64,000 nucleotides of DNA from CAWCAW01 sp963793645 (GTDB lineage: Bacteria; Actinomycetota; Acidimicrobiia; Acidimicrobiales; UBA8190): the NCBI GenBank assembly GCA_963793645.1, contig CAWCAW010000005.1, positions 62,001 through 126,000 of the forward strand, written 5' to 3'. This document shows positions 42,427 through 51,314 of the stretch, one piece after another. The notes beneath the pieces are model-generated. The model worked only from the letters and a program-made list of their open reading frames with translations, searched no databases and was not told where the DNA came from. A program made the translations under genes and the position numbers. The first letter of the stretch is position 1. Each line of letters begins with the position of its first letter.

Positions 42427-45174
42427 TTAGCGCCCCGGGAGCTGGTCCAGCTCCTCGGGGGTCATGAGCACGACGCGAGCCTTGGAGCCCTCGGAGGGCC
42501 CCACCACTCCTCGCCGTTCGAGCAGGTCCATCAGCCGTCCGGCCCGGGCGAAGCCGACCCGGAGTTTGCGCTGCAACATCGACGTGGACCCTAGCTGAGA
42601 ACGCACCAACAGCTCCATGGCCGCGCCCAGCAACTCGTCGTCATCGTCCTCGGCGGCGCCGGCCCGGGTGGTGATGACCCCGTCGCCTCCGGCAATGCCA
42701 TCGACGTAATGCGGCTCGCTCTGGCGGCGCCAGTGCGCCACCACCGCCCTGACTTCGTCCTCGCTTACCCACGGACCTTGGATCCGCCGGGCAATCGACG
42801 ATGACGCCGTCAACAGGAGCATGTCTCCTTTGCCCACCAGGCGTTCCGCCCCGGGCTGATCGAGGATGACCCGGCTGTCGGCCAAGGAGGACACCGAAAA
42901 GGCGAGCCGAGATGGGACGTTGGCCTTGATGACGCCGGTGATGACGTCCACCGATGGCCGCTGGGTAGCGAGCACCAGATGGATGCCCACGGCACGGGCC
43001 ATCTGGGCGATGCGGCACACGGACTCCTCCACATCGCGAGCCGCCACCATCATCAAGTCGTTGAGCTCGTCCACCACCACCAGCACGAACGGCAGACGGT
43101 CGTGGCGAGGGGTGCCATTGACCGCAGCACGTGACTCGGCCATCCTCTCGGCCACCTTGTCGGACAGGTCGTCGTGCGCGCCGTCGTGCGCGTCGTCACT
43201 CTCGCCGAGTGCCGTGTCGTCAGCCACACCAATCACAGCGTCATAGTCGATCTTGTTGACTTCGCCGTCTACCTCGGCGTCGCCCTCGTCACCATCTTCA
43301 ACGAGCTCGGCGTCCACCACCTCGTCGTCATCGACGCCATCGACGTCGCCGTCGAAGAGGTCAGGCTCGGCACTCCCGTCGAGCTCGCCGCGGTCGATGG
43401 CCTCGTTGTACCCGGTGATGTCACGCATGCCCAACTCGGCGAGAATGTCGTAGCGACGTTCCATCTCCGTCACCGCCCACGACAACGCGTTGGCTGCTTT
43501 CTTGGGGTCGACGACGACGGGGGTAAGAAGGTGCGGTAGCCCGTTGTACTGACCGAGCTCCACGCGCTTGGGGTCGACGAGGATGAGGCGGACCTGCTCG
43601 GGCGTGGTTCGCATGACGATTGACGTCAAAAGCGAGTTGATGCAGGACGACTTGCCGGCGCCGGTGGCACCGGAGATGAGGATGTGAGGCATGTCGGCGA
43701 GGTTGGCCATGACCGAACGCCCGGCGATGTCGCGTCCCAAACCCACCTCTAGGGCGTGCGTGGCGTTCTTCGCCTCGTCCGAGCTCAAGACGTCTCCGAG
43801 GGTCACCAGCTGACGACGGCGGTTGGGCACCTCGATGCCGATGGCGGATTTGCCCGGTATGGGGGCCAGGATCCGCACGTCGGGTGAGGCCATGGCATAA
43901 GCGATGTCCTTGGCCAGGCTGGTCAATCGAGCCACCTTGACCCCGGGACCGAGCTCGAGCTCGAAACGCGTCACCGTCGGCCCCACCGTGTGGCCCACCA
44001 GACGCGTCTCGACACCGTGGGCAGCCAGCGCCTCGACCAGCACACGACCGGCGCTCTCGACTTCGCCTTCGATGAGTTGTTGCGGTTTCGAGCGACCGAG
44101 GATCTTCATGGGAGGAAGGCGCCACTGTCCGCTGTAGGCCCCCACATCGAGCGCCATGGCTTCCACGGGACCCGCCGATGCGGCCGCCACGGTGCTTTGT
44201 TGCGCCTCGAGGTTCCCCCCGCTGTCCCCGTCGACAGACACGGTGGGGTCAGCGACGATGGCCGGGGCGACATCAACCGTGTCGACATCGGGAACCGCCG
44301 TGGCAACGTCCTCGGCATCGTGATCGTCGGCCACGGCCACCACGGGGACGACCGGCTCTAGTGCGGGAGCGGGGCGACGCTTGGCGACGGGGACGTCCTC
44401 GCTGGCGTCGTGGCCCTCTTCATCTTCTTCGGGATCGATGGACTCAAAGGCGGCCGAGACGACGGTGCGTGCCGCCGCGGCCAGCCACAGCCCCGTTTGT
44501 CGCAACGTCGTGCCGGTGAACACCACCAGGGCCAACGCCGCACACGCCACCAGCACCACCGATGCGCCCCAGGCGCCCATGCCGGCGTGCAAAGGCCCGC
44601 CCACCGCCGCCCCGGCCCAGCCGCCCGCCGAATCGAGGCGCGACCACGACGAGCTGAGATGCGGCGCTCCGCCGGCGATGTCGGCCAACCCCGACACCGA
44701 GGCGAGCGACAGGCTCAACCCGACGATGGCGCGGGTTGGTTCGTAGTGATTGGTCCGACCCGAAACAAGGAAGATGCCGGCGACGATGAATCCGGGCGGG
44801 ACGAAGACCTGCGCCACCCCGAGGAGCCCCCCGATCCCGTGACGCACGGCGTGGCCCGCCGGGCCGAGGGCGTCGAAGTACAGGGCCAAGGCGAACAACA
44901 ACCCGAAGGTGACCAGGGCGATACCCCACGTGTCCTCCACGTGCGCGTTGAGGACCTCCAGTGGCGAAGGACCCAGCCGATGGACGGCCTTCTTCTTGGC
45001 CGCCGCGGCGCGGGTTTTCGAGCGCGCCCGGCGTGCGGCGCCTGATCGCGCCGGGGACGTGCCTCTCCGGTCGACGTGCCGGCGATTGCCTGCCGTCGTC
45101 CCGGTGGCACGGCGAGCGCCGACTGTTCGGCGCTTCGTGGTCACCACAGTGGCAACAACGGTAACAGGAGGCAC
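42427..45174 (-). CDS. ftsK: DNA translocase FtsK/SpoIIIE
   Basis: FtsK pumps chromosomal DNA through the closing septum. The 915-residue protein has a basic N-terminus, four or so membrane helices (about residues 80-260), an acidic linker, and a motor domain. The Walker A is ISGATGAGKSSCINSL (about residue 500) and the Walker B is VVVDELNDLMM (about 700). A winged-helix gamma domain with SQLGSTSMLQRKLRVGFARA ends the protein. Between the two Walker motifs lies an acidic insertion of about 100 residues not normally present. The GTG at 45174 is 21 bases after the rnj stop; the exact start is uncertain. Confidence 0.93.
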   Translation of the reverse strand: MPPVTVVATVVTTKRRTVGARRATGTTAGNRRHVDRRGTSPARSGAARRARSKTRAAAAKKKAVHRLGPSPLEVLNAHVEDTWGIALVTFGLLFALALYFDALGPAGHAVRHGIGGLLGVAQVFVPPGFIVAGIFLVSGRTNHYEPTRAIVGLSLSLASVSGLADIAGGAPHLSSSWSRLDSAGGWAGAAVGGPLHAGMGAWGASVVLVACAALALVVFTGTTLRQTGLWLAAAARTVVSAAFESIDPEEDEEGHDASEDVPVAKRRPAPALEPVVPVVAVADDHDAEDVATAVPDVDTVDVAPAIVADPTVSVDGDSGGNLEAQQSTVAAASAGPVEAMALDVGAYSGQWRLPPMKILGRSKPQQLIEGEVESAGRVLVEALAAHGVETRLVGHTVGPTVTRFELELGPGVKVARLTSLAKDIAYAMASPDVRILAPIPGKSAIGIEVPNRRRQLVTLGDVLSSDEAKNATHALEVGLGRDIAGRSVMANLADMPHILISGATGAGKSSCINSLLTSIVMRTTPEQVRLILVDPKRVELGQYNGLPHLLTPVVVDPKKAANALSWAVTEMERRYDILAELGMRDITGYNEAIDRGELDGSAEPDLFDGDVDGVDDDEVVDAELVEDGDEGDAEVDGEVNKIDYDAVIGVADDTALGESDDAHDGAHDDLSDKVAERMAESRAAVNGTPRHDRLPFVLVVVDELNDLMMVAARDVEESVCRIAQMARAVGIHLVLATQRPSVDVITGVIKANVPSRLAFSVSSLADSRVILDQPGAERLVGKGDMLLLTASSSIARRIQGPWVSEDEVRAVVAHWRRQSEPHYVDGIAGGDGVITTRAGAAEDDDDELLGAAMELLVRSQLGSTSMLQRKLRVGFARAGRLMDLLERRGVVGPSEGSKARVVLMTPEELDQLPGR

Positions 45175-45195
45175 ACGAGCACCGGAGGACCGGGC

Positions 45196-46875
45196 TCAAA
45201 CCGTGACGACCACCGGCACGATCATGGGGCGCCGGCGGGTGCGCTCCCCCACCAGGCGTCCCAGGGCCTTGCGGGCATGGCGCCGCAGGGTGTCGTGGTC
45301 GCTTGCCCCGTCGGCCAGGGCTTTTTCCAGGGCGTCGCGCACGACATCACTGGCCTCGCCCAGCAGCGCCTCGGCTTCGGGGGCGTGCACCCAGCCCCGC
45401 GTGATGATCTCGGGGGGGCTGACCACTTCTTTGGCCTGCAGGTCCACGGTGGCCACCACGACCACCACTCCCTCTTCGGCCAACACCCGCCGATCACGCA
45501 GCACCCCGTGGCCCACGTCGCCGACGGTGCCGTCGACATAGAGGTAGCCGGCCGGCACCGAGTCGCCGCGACGGATGCCCTTGTCGTCGAGCACCACGGA
45601 GTCGCCGTCCTCGCACAGCACCACGTTGGCGTCGGCCACCCCCATGCCCTGGGCCAGGCGGGCGTGGTGCACCAGGTGGCGGTACTCCCCGTGGACGGGG
45701 ATGAAGAACTCCGGTCGAGCCACCGACAGCAACGTCTGCAGCTCGCCTTGTCGGGCGTGGCCACTGACGTGCACGGGCTCGATACCGGTGTGAATGACCT
45801 CGGCACCACGTCGGTGCAGGCCGTCGATGACCCGTCCCACCGCCCATTCGTTACCTGGAATGGGGTGGGCGCTGATCACCACCACGTCATCGGGGTGCAA
45901 ATGCAGCCACTTGCTCTCGCCGGCGGCCATGAGCGCCAAGGCGGAGAGCGGCTCGCCTTGGGACCCCGTCGACACCACGCACACCGACCCCGGGTCCATC
46001 TTGTCGACCTGGTCGACATCGACAAAGGCATCAGCGGGCACATCGAGAAGTCCCAGTCGCCGAGCCAGCTCCACGTTCTTGGCCATCGATCGTCCCAAGG
46101 TGGCGATCTTGCGGCCGGTGCCTATGGCGGCGTCCATCACCTGTTGCACCCGGTGGATGTGGCTGGCAAAGCACGTCACCACCACCCGCCGCCCGCCGTA
46201 GGTGGAGAACAACCGCCGCAACGTCACTCCCACCGACGACTCCGACGCCGTGAACCCCGGTTCCTCGGCGTTAGTGGAGTCCGACAACAGCAGGCGGATC
46301 CCCGGACCATCAGCCAGCGCGCCGATGCGCGCCAAGTCGGTGAGCCGGCCGTCGACGGGCGTGAGGTCGATCTTGAAGTCGCCCGAGTGCAGCACGACGC
46401 CCTGAGGAGTGTGGAAGGCGGTGGCAAAGCCGTGGGGCACCGAGTGGGTGACGGCGATGAACTCCACGTCGAATGCACCCACCGTGCGCCGTTCGCTGTC
46501 GTGCACCGGGATGAAGGTGGCTCGATCCACCAAACCGGCTTCCTCGACCCGGTGCCGGGCCAGACCCAAGGTCAGCTCCGAGCCATAGACCGGGACGCGC
46601 AGATCGCGCAGCAAGAACGCCAAGCCGCCGGTGTGGTCTTCATGTCCGTGGGTGAGAAAGACGGCGTCAACCTGCTCGGCGTGGTCGCGCAGATACGACA
46701 AGTCGGGAAGCACCAGATCGATGCCGGGCATGTCGGGATCGGGGAACATGATCCCGCAGTCGAGGACGGCGATGCGTCCGCCGATCTCAATGCATGCGCA
46801 GTTACGGCCGATCTCGCCCAAGCCGCCCAGAAAGACGATGCGAACGGCGTCAGGCAACCGGGCCGCCTGCGGCAT
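45196..46875 (-). CDS. rnj: Ribonuclease J
   Basis: RNase J is a metallo-beta-lactamase/beta-CASP enzyme with endo- and 5'-exonuclease activity that matures and degrades RNA. The start is DAVRIVFLGGLGEIGRNCA. The zinc site is LTHGHEDHTGGLAFLLRD. LHSGDFKIDLTPVDG and SDSTNAEEPGFTASE follow. The beta-CASP region contains SAHPIPGNEWAV and FIPVHGEYRHLVHHA. The ATG at 46875 gives 559 residues and overlaps the end of dapA by 26 bases. dapA-rnj is a conserved actinobacterial pair. Confidence 0.94.
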   Translation of the reverse strand: MPQAARLPDAVRIVFLGGLGEIGRNCACIEIGGRIAVLDCGIMFPDPDMPGIDLVLPDLSYLRDHAEQVDAVFLTHGHEDHTGGLAFLLRDLRVPVYGSELTLGLARHRVEEAGLVDRATFIPVHDSERRTVGAFDVEFIAVTHSVPHGFATAFHTPQGVVLHSGDFKIDLTPVDGRLTDLARIGALADGPGIRLLLSDSTNAEEPGFTASESSVGVTLRRLFSTYGGRRVVVTCFASHIHRVQQVMDAAIGTGRKIATLGRSMAKNVELARRLGLLDVPADAFVDVDQVDKMDPGSVCVVSTGSQGEPLSALALMAAGESKWLHLHPDDVVVISAHPIPGNEWAVGRVIDGLHRRGAEVIHTGIEPVHVSGHARQGELQTLLSVARPEFFIPVHGEYRHLVHHARLAQGMGVADANVVLCEDGDSVVLDDKGIRRGDSVPAGYLYVDGTVGDVGHGVLRDRRVLAEEGVVVVVATVDLQAKEVVSPPEIITRGWVHAPEAEALLGEASDVVRDALEKALADGASDHDTLRRHARKALGRLVGERTRRRPMIVPVVVTV

Positions 46876-47791
46876 CGTCGGCGACGTCTGGCCACCGGTG
46901 CCCGAGTCGCGCCAGCATGGCTCGGGCCTGGCCGTCGAGCTCAGGCGGTGCGGTTCCCATGGGCAGGCGAGCTTGGCCCGCGGGCAGGCCGAGGGCGCGA
47001 CACGCCGCCTTGGCCGGCAGGGGGTTGGGGAAGGCCTCCGTCGATTCGAAAGCAAACGACTCGAGCAGCCGGCCGTTGAGGGCGCGAGCGCCGTCCACGT
47101 CGCCCTTGGCGAAAGCGGCGATCATCTCGGCCATTCCCTCACCGGCCCAATGCGCCGCCACGCTGACCACACCGACCTCGCCGATGGCCAACATGGGAAG
47201 CGTGAAGACGTCGTCGCCGCAGTACATCTCGAAACTGCTGGGCGCCTCGGCCACCAAACGAGCCGAGGCAGGCACATCACCGGCGGCATCTTTCACCCCG
47301 ACGATGTGCGGCAGCCGACTGAGCTCCAACAAGGTGTCATGGGCAAGCTTGCGCCCGCTGCGAATGGGGATGTCGTAGATCATCACGGGCAGCTCGGTCG
47401 ACTCGGCCACGGCCTTGAAGTGGTCGAAGAGGCCCTTTTGCGACGGGCGGTTGTAGTAAGGCGTCACCACCAAGGCAGCATCGACGCCGGCTTCTGTGGC
47501 CAAACGGGTGCGTTCGATGGAGTGACGGGTGTCGTTGGTCCCTGTACCGGCGATGACCGGCACCGTCACGGCTTGCGCCACGGCCCGCCACAGCTCGGCA
47601 CACTCGTCGTCAGAGAGCACCGGTCCCTCGCCGGTGGTGCCCGCCACCACCAAGGCGTCGCTCCCGTGGCCGGTCAGCCAGCGAGCCAAGGTGGCCGCCC
47701 CATCGACATCAAGGACTCCGGCCTCGTCAAAGGGCGTGACCATGGCGGTGACCACCGCTCCGAAGCGGCCCGCTCCCGGTGCTGTTGGCAT
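46850..47791 (-). CDS. dapA: 4-hydroxy-tetrahydrodipicolinate synthase
   Basis: DapA condenses pyruvate and aspartate semialdehyde in the first committed step toward DAP and lysine. The protein is a TIM barrel with LVVAGTTGEGPVLSDDE, the catalytic tyrosine in VVTPYYNRPSQKG, and the Schiff-base lysine in IVGVKDAAGDV. The ATG at 47791 (MPTAPGAGRFG) gives 313 residues; a start at 47812 would add seven. It is the first gene of the 15.6-kb minus-strand run ending at dapE. Confidence 0.96.
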   Translation of the reverse strand: MPTAPGAGRFGAVVTAMVTPFDEAGVLDVDGAATLARWLTGHGSDALVVAGTTGEGPVLSDDECAELWRAVAQAVTVPVIAGTGTNDTRHSIERTRLATEAGVDAALVVTPYYNRPSQKGLFDHFKAVAESTELPVMIYDIPIRSGRKLAHDTLLELSRLPHIVGVKDAAGDVPASARLVAEAPSSFEMYCGDDVFTLPMLAIGEVGVVSVAAHWAGEGMAEMIAAFAKGDVDGARALNGRLLESFAFESTEAFPNPLPAKAACRALGLPAGQARLPMGTAPPELDGQARAMLARLGHRWPDVADDAAGGPVA

Positions 47792-47858
47792 GAACGTCAG
47801 GATAGACGTCAACCGGCGACGGCTCCGTCTCCCCGGCCAGCGCTACTCCCAGTGCCAA

Positions 47859-48992
47859 TCAGGAGGCGATGGCTTCGCTCCCCGGCGTCGTCTGCAGGCT
47901 GTCGTACTCCTCGCCGGTATCGGCCCAGTCCTCAAAGGAGATGACCCCGAGCTCGGTGAATCGAGTGCGCAGCCACCCGTCGGCGGCGTCGAGCAGGCCG
48001 AGCTTCTTGCAGTTCGGCACGATCTTCGAGAACAACAGGCTCTGGAACACCTGACGCTCGGGAATCTGCATGAGCAGCGGAGCGATCTCCTTGGCATCGA
48101 CGCCCATCCGCTCCCACACCTCTTGCTGCAAGAACCTGTCGCGCATCCGCACGGCCGCCTCAAAGGCGAACTCCTGGCGCTCGCGCAGCTCGGCGGCGTT
48201 CAAGCCCGCGTAGTACTCCTGAAGGCTCAGCACCCCAAAGGCAACGTGGCGCGCCTCGTCGGCCATGACATAGCGCAGCAACTGCTTGAGTAGTGGTTCG
48301 GTCGTCATCTGGTGCATGAACCCGAACGCGGCCAGCGCCAACCCTTCCACCATGATCTGCATGCCCAGGTACGTCATGTCCCATCGGCTGTCAGAAATGA
48401 TGTCGTCGAGCAAGAGGCGCAGGTGCGCGTTGATCGGGTAGTGCCCCGACAACTTTTCGTCGAGGTACTTGCTGAACACCTCGACGTGACGAGCCTCGTC
48501 CATGACCTGTGTGGCCGCGTAGTACTTGGCATCGATCCACGGCACCGACTCGACGATCTTGGCCGTGCACACCAGAGCGCCTTGCTCCCCGTGCATGAAC
48601 TGCGACAACGTCCAGTTCTGGCTTTGCACGCCGAATTCGATCCACTCCGGGTCGCCCCACGATTCGACAGGAGAGCCGGACACGTCCACCTCGGCGTTGA
48701 ACCCCCCGTTGGCCACCGCGTTGGCAACCACCAACTTCTCCTGGTCGACCTCGATCTCCCAGGGCAGATCCGTCTGGGCGTTCCACTGCGATCTCTTGGC
48801 CTTTTCGTACAACTTGTCGAGCTTGGGTCGACCACCTTTTTCGTAATCCCACGTGAAGATGGTGTCGTAATTGGAATGGACGGCATGCTCACGCTCGTCC
48901 CAGTCCGTGTTGCTCACCGCCAAGATGGCCTCAAGGTCGTTGATCTCGGTGCGGCCGATGATGTCGGAGTTGGCGCGCATCTCGTCGGTCAT
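47859..48992 (-). CDS. Ferritin-like di-iron protein, substrate unknown
   Basis: This 377-residue protein has the repeated metal-binding pattern of ferritin-like di-iron oxygenases. FMHGEQGALVCTA is followed by QVMDEARHVEVFSKYL, then IMVEGLALAAFGF and MADEARHVAFGVLSL. Two Glu...Glu-x-x-His halves would bind two irons in a four-helix bundle. Such proteins include acyl-ACP desaturase-like enzymes, N-oxygenases and ligand-binding oxidases, so no substrate is assigned. Its ATG overlaps the stop of the TetR regulator upstream (ATGA), making a two-gene operon under the palindromic operator. Confidence 0.78.
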   Translation of the reverse strand: MTDEMRANSDIIGRTEINDLEAILAVSNTDWDEREHAVHSNYDTIFTWDYEKGGRPKLDKLYEKAKRSQWNAQTDLPWEIEVDQEKLVVANAVANGGFNAEVDVSGSPVESWGDPEWIEFGVQSQNWTLSQFMHGEQGALVCTAKIVESVPWIDAKYYAATQVMDEARHVEVFSKYLDEKLSGHYPINAHLRLLLDDIISDSRWDMTYLGMQIMVEGLALAAFGFMHQMTTEPLLKQLLRYVMADEARHVAFGVLSLQEYYAGLNAAELRERQEFAFEAAVRMRDRFLQQEVWERMGVDAKEIAPLLMQIPERQVFQSLLFSKIVPNCKKLGLLDAADGWLRTRFTELGVISFEDWADTGEEYDSLQTTPGSEAIAS

Positions 48993-49750
48993 GATGCTTC
49001 CCCCTTGCTCGTGGAAATCGATCGTTCAAAAACACTGACAACTGCGCTGTCGTCTGCGGCCCCCTGCACAACCGGCATGCCCGTTACAGCCCGCACGCCG
49101 GGCAAGACGAAGTGGCGCACCACTCGTCGGGCCTGATCGACCTCGGAGAGGTCGACGTCTTCGGCCGGGCAGGCGACATACGAGATCACGATGCGCGTCG
49201 ACAACTCGGCCACCCGCATGGCCTCATCGTGGTCGACAAAGCGGCCCAGAAACGGCGCCACGAATGCGGCGGCCGTCGCCAGCACTTCGTCCATGTGGAC
49301 AAAGGCCAGATGGGTGAGCACTACGGCCGGCTCGTTGGCGCGCAAGAAACTCAATGCGCCGTGTTCGGCAATGCGTTTGGCCGCCTGAGACATGCCGACA
49401 ACCAGCACGTCCTCGAGATTTGCGCATTCACCCATATCAAGTGCGAGGGCGGTGAAGTACCGAGCCACCTCAGTCGAGGCGACCTCGTTGAGCAACTGCT
49501 CCTTGGCGCCGGGAAAGACCCGATAAACGGTGGCCCGGCTGCAGCGAGCCTCGCGGGCCACCTCGTCGATGGTCGTCTTGGCGATGCCCTGGCGGGCGAT
49601 GACTCGCAACGCCCCGTCGATGATGCGCGTCCTTTGGGGGGTGGCCTCGCCATCACGCCGACCGGCGTCACCGTCGGCCTCGGTCCCGGCGTCAATGGCA
49701 GCGGCGTCGGCCCGGCCCCCACGCACGAGTTGAAGCCTTGCTGAACCCAC
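48989..49750 (-). CDS. TetR family transcriptional regulator, probably autoregulated
   Basis: The N-terminal helix-turn-helix is RIIDGALRVIARQGIAKTTI followed by EVAREARCSRATVYRVFPG, a TetR-type DNA-binding domain. The C-terminal ligand domain is not recognisable as to ligand. The 253 residues include an N-terminal extension of about 40 residues before the DNA-binding domain. The GTG at 49750 lies within or next to the operator and almost at the predicted transcription start, so the message may be leaderless. It is co-transcribed with the ferritin-like gene. Confidence 0.87.
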   Translation of the reverse strand: MGSARLQLVRGGRADAAAIDAGTEADGDAGRRDGEATPQRTRIIDGALRVIARQGIAKTTIDEVAREARCSRATVYRVFPGAKEQLLNEVASTEVARYFTALALDMGECANLEDVLVVGMSQAAKRIAEHGALSFLRANEPAVVLTHLAFVHMDEVLATAAAFVAPFLGRFVDHDEAMRVAELSTRIVISYVACPAEDVDLSEVDQARRVVRHFVLPGVRAVTGMPVVQGAADDSAVVSVFERSISTSKGEAS

Positions 49751-49783
49751 AATGAGACATTATTGCTAAAAATGTCTCATTGT
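49749..49783. promoter_or_regulatory. TetR operator: 13-bp perfect inverted repeat
   Basis: ACAATGAGACATT (49749-49761) and AATGTCTCATTGT (49771-49783) are exact reverse complements separated by 9 bases. The site spans the start codon of the TetR gene and its promoter. It is markedly AT-richer than the surroundings. Confidence 0.88.
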
Positions 49784-49786
49784 CAA
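49759..49786 (-). promoter_or_regulatory. Promoter of the TetR-ferritin operon, probably leaderless
   Basis: On the minus strand a perfect -35 TTGACA (49786-49781) is followed after 16 bases by AATAAT (49764-49759), one mismatch from the -10 consensus. The predicted transcription start (about 49752-49750) coincides with the GTG at 49750. Both hexamers lie within or abut the inverted repeat, so a bound repressor would block them. Confidence 0.7.
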
Positions 49787-49852
49787 CGCGGCGCACTCTC
49801 CGGACCTACTCGGCCCCTCTGAACTGTTACAGCCGCCTGTCATGCTCTCCCC

Positions 49853-51115
49853 GTGTTCGACGATCTGCGCCGTGCCACCTCGGTCATCCTCAGCCATCTG
49901 GCCGACGCGGATCCTGACCGGGTCAGCACCACGCAGGCCGTCGATGCGGTGAGGCTCTTCGCAGCGCTCGAGCGGCTGAGCGCGGCGGGGAAGACCTTCT
50001 ACGCACCTCGAGCGGTCCAGTCGTCCGAGTGGGTCGAGGCTGGCCACCACTCGCCGGCTTCGTGGCTGGCCGAGACGTGCGGGACCGGTCTGGGCGAGGC
50101 CACCTCCACTCTGCAGACAGGTGCAGGTCTCAAGGCCCTGCCGGCCGCATCAGAAGCCCTGCGGTCGGGGACCCTGTCAACGCCGCAGGCCAAAGAGATC
50201 GTCGCCGCGGCGGGACGTGACCCTCGGGCCGAGCGAGACCTCATCGAAGCGGCCGCCACCAGCTCCCTCAAATCACTGAAGAACCGCTGTCGCAAGATCC
50301 GGCCGCTCGACACCAGCGCCGAAGCCGAGCTGGCCCGTCACGAGGCCATCCGGGCCTCGAGATACTTCTCGCACTTCAGCGATGCCGACGGCGCCTTCTG
50401 CTTTGCCGGCAAGACGACGGCCGAAGTCGGGGCGAGGATGCTCGCCTCTATCCGGGCCCGAGCCGACGAGCTCTTCGAGGAGGCCCGCCAGGCCGACCGC
50501 TTCGAATCTCCTCGGGCCTATGCCCTCGACGCCTTGGTTGATCTCGTCACAAGGTCGGGGACCGGTACGCGCAAGAAGTGCAAGGACCCCGCCACCATCG
50601 TCATCCATGTCGATGCCGCCGCCTTGAAGCGAGGACACGCTCGAAGTGGGGAGCGTTGCGACGTGGCCGGAGTGGGGCCCGTGCCGGTGGCGACCATCGA
50701 ACGCGAGCTGCCTGGGGCCTTCGTCAAGGTGCTGGTCGAAAAAGGTGTCGACATCACGACGGTGTGCCATATGGGTCGCACCATCCCCGCCCGTGTCTTC
50801 TCGGCGCTTGAGGCCCGCCACGAGACGTGCGTGGTGCCCGGTTGCGACGTCGCCAACAGGCTGGAGGCGCATCACGTCGTGCCCTTCGCCCAGGGCGGCC
50901 CCACCTCGCTGGCCAACCTGGTTCTCGTTTGTTCGCACCACCACTACCTGATCACGCACAGGGGTTACGAGCTCGCCGGCACCGAGGGGCACCGGTACTT
51001 GGTCATCCCCGACGGCTACGACCAAAACGGCGAGCCCAAACGAGCCGGCCCACCGACGATCTTCGGATCGGACGACGATCCCGAAGATCGCCTGGCGCTG
51101 TTCGACGGGCTCTGA
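49853..51115 (+). CDS. DUF222/13E12-type HNH endonuclease-domain protein
   Basis: This 420-residue protein has the all-helical DUF222 region over its first two thirds and a C-terminal HNH domain. In that domain CVVPGCDVANRLEAHHVVPF supplies the first Cys pair and the His-His, and GGPTSLANLVLVCSHHHYLI supplies the Asn and final histidines. Such proteins are abundant and often multicopy in actinobacterial genomes (the 13E12 repeat family of Mycobacterium). Their function is unclear and some carry inteins or mobile behaviour. The GTG at 49853 opens MFDDLRRATSVILSH. It is the only plus-strand gene in this region. Confidence 0.85.
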   Translation: MFDDLRRATSVILSHLADADPDRVSTTQAVDAVRLFAALERLSAAGKTFYAPRAVQSSEWVEAGHHSPASWLAETCGTGLGEATSTLQTGAGLKALPAASEALRSGTLSTPQAKEIVAAAGRDPRAERDLIEAAATSSLKSLKNRCRKIRPLDTSAEAELARHEAIRASRYFSHFSDADGAFCFAGKTTAEVGARMLASIRARADELFEEARQADRFESPRAYALDALVDLVTRSGTGTRKKCKDPATIVIHVDAAALKRGHARSGERCDVAGVGPVPVATIERELPGAFVKVLVEKGVDITTVCHMGRTIPARVFSALEARHETCVVPGCDVANRLEAHHVVPFAQGGPTSLANLVLVCSHHHYLITHRGYELAGTEGHRYLVIPDGYDQNGEPKRAGPPTIFGSDDDPEDRLALFDGL

Positions 51116-51125
51116 TCTTTCCTAC

Positions 51126-51245
51126 TCAGTCCAGCGCGCTCGACACGGCCGAAGAAAACGCTGGCGGGGATTCGATCATCGGGTAATGACCCATGCCCAG
51201 TTTCGCCACACTGTTTGGCGTGACGAAGATTCGTCTGTCACGACC
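51126..51245 (-). pseudogene. Remnant of an alpha/beta-hydrolase C-terminus
   Basis: The minus-strand frame between the stop codon of the downstream TetR gene (51315) and a TGA at 51126-51128 ends in AKLGMGHYPMIESPPAF, then SSAVSSALD. The GMGHYPMIE-P-x-AF pattern is typical of the last strand and helix of alpha/beta hydrolases, where this His is the catalytic one. Only about 40 recognisable codons remain, and no start codon or nucleophile elbow exists. It therefore looks like the 3' end of a deleted gene that once followed the TetR regulator. Confidence 0.55.
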
Positions 51246-51314
51246 GGCTGAACCGAGTTGGCCGGCTCTACTTTTCCGAACGCCCGCATCCCGGCGAGGC
51301 GGGGATCCCTGCGC

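Noticed and set aside
45076..47079. Long plus-strand frame opposite ftsK, rnj and dapA
   Set aside because: It is the complement of well-supported genes. The His/Gly/Val-rich translation is typical of an antisense shadow.
49853..51115. DUF222/HNH protein as part of a mobile element or group I intron homing system
   Set aside because: No inverted repeats, target duplication, integrase or intron boundaries are seen around it. The family is common as a stand-alone gene in actinobacteria.
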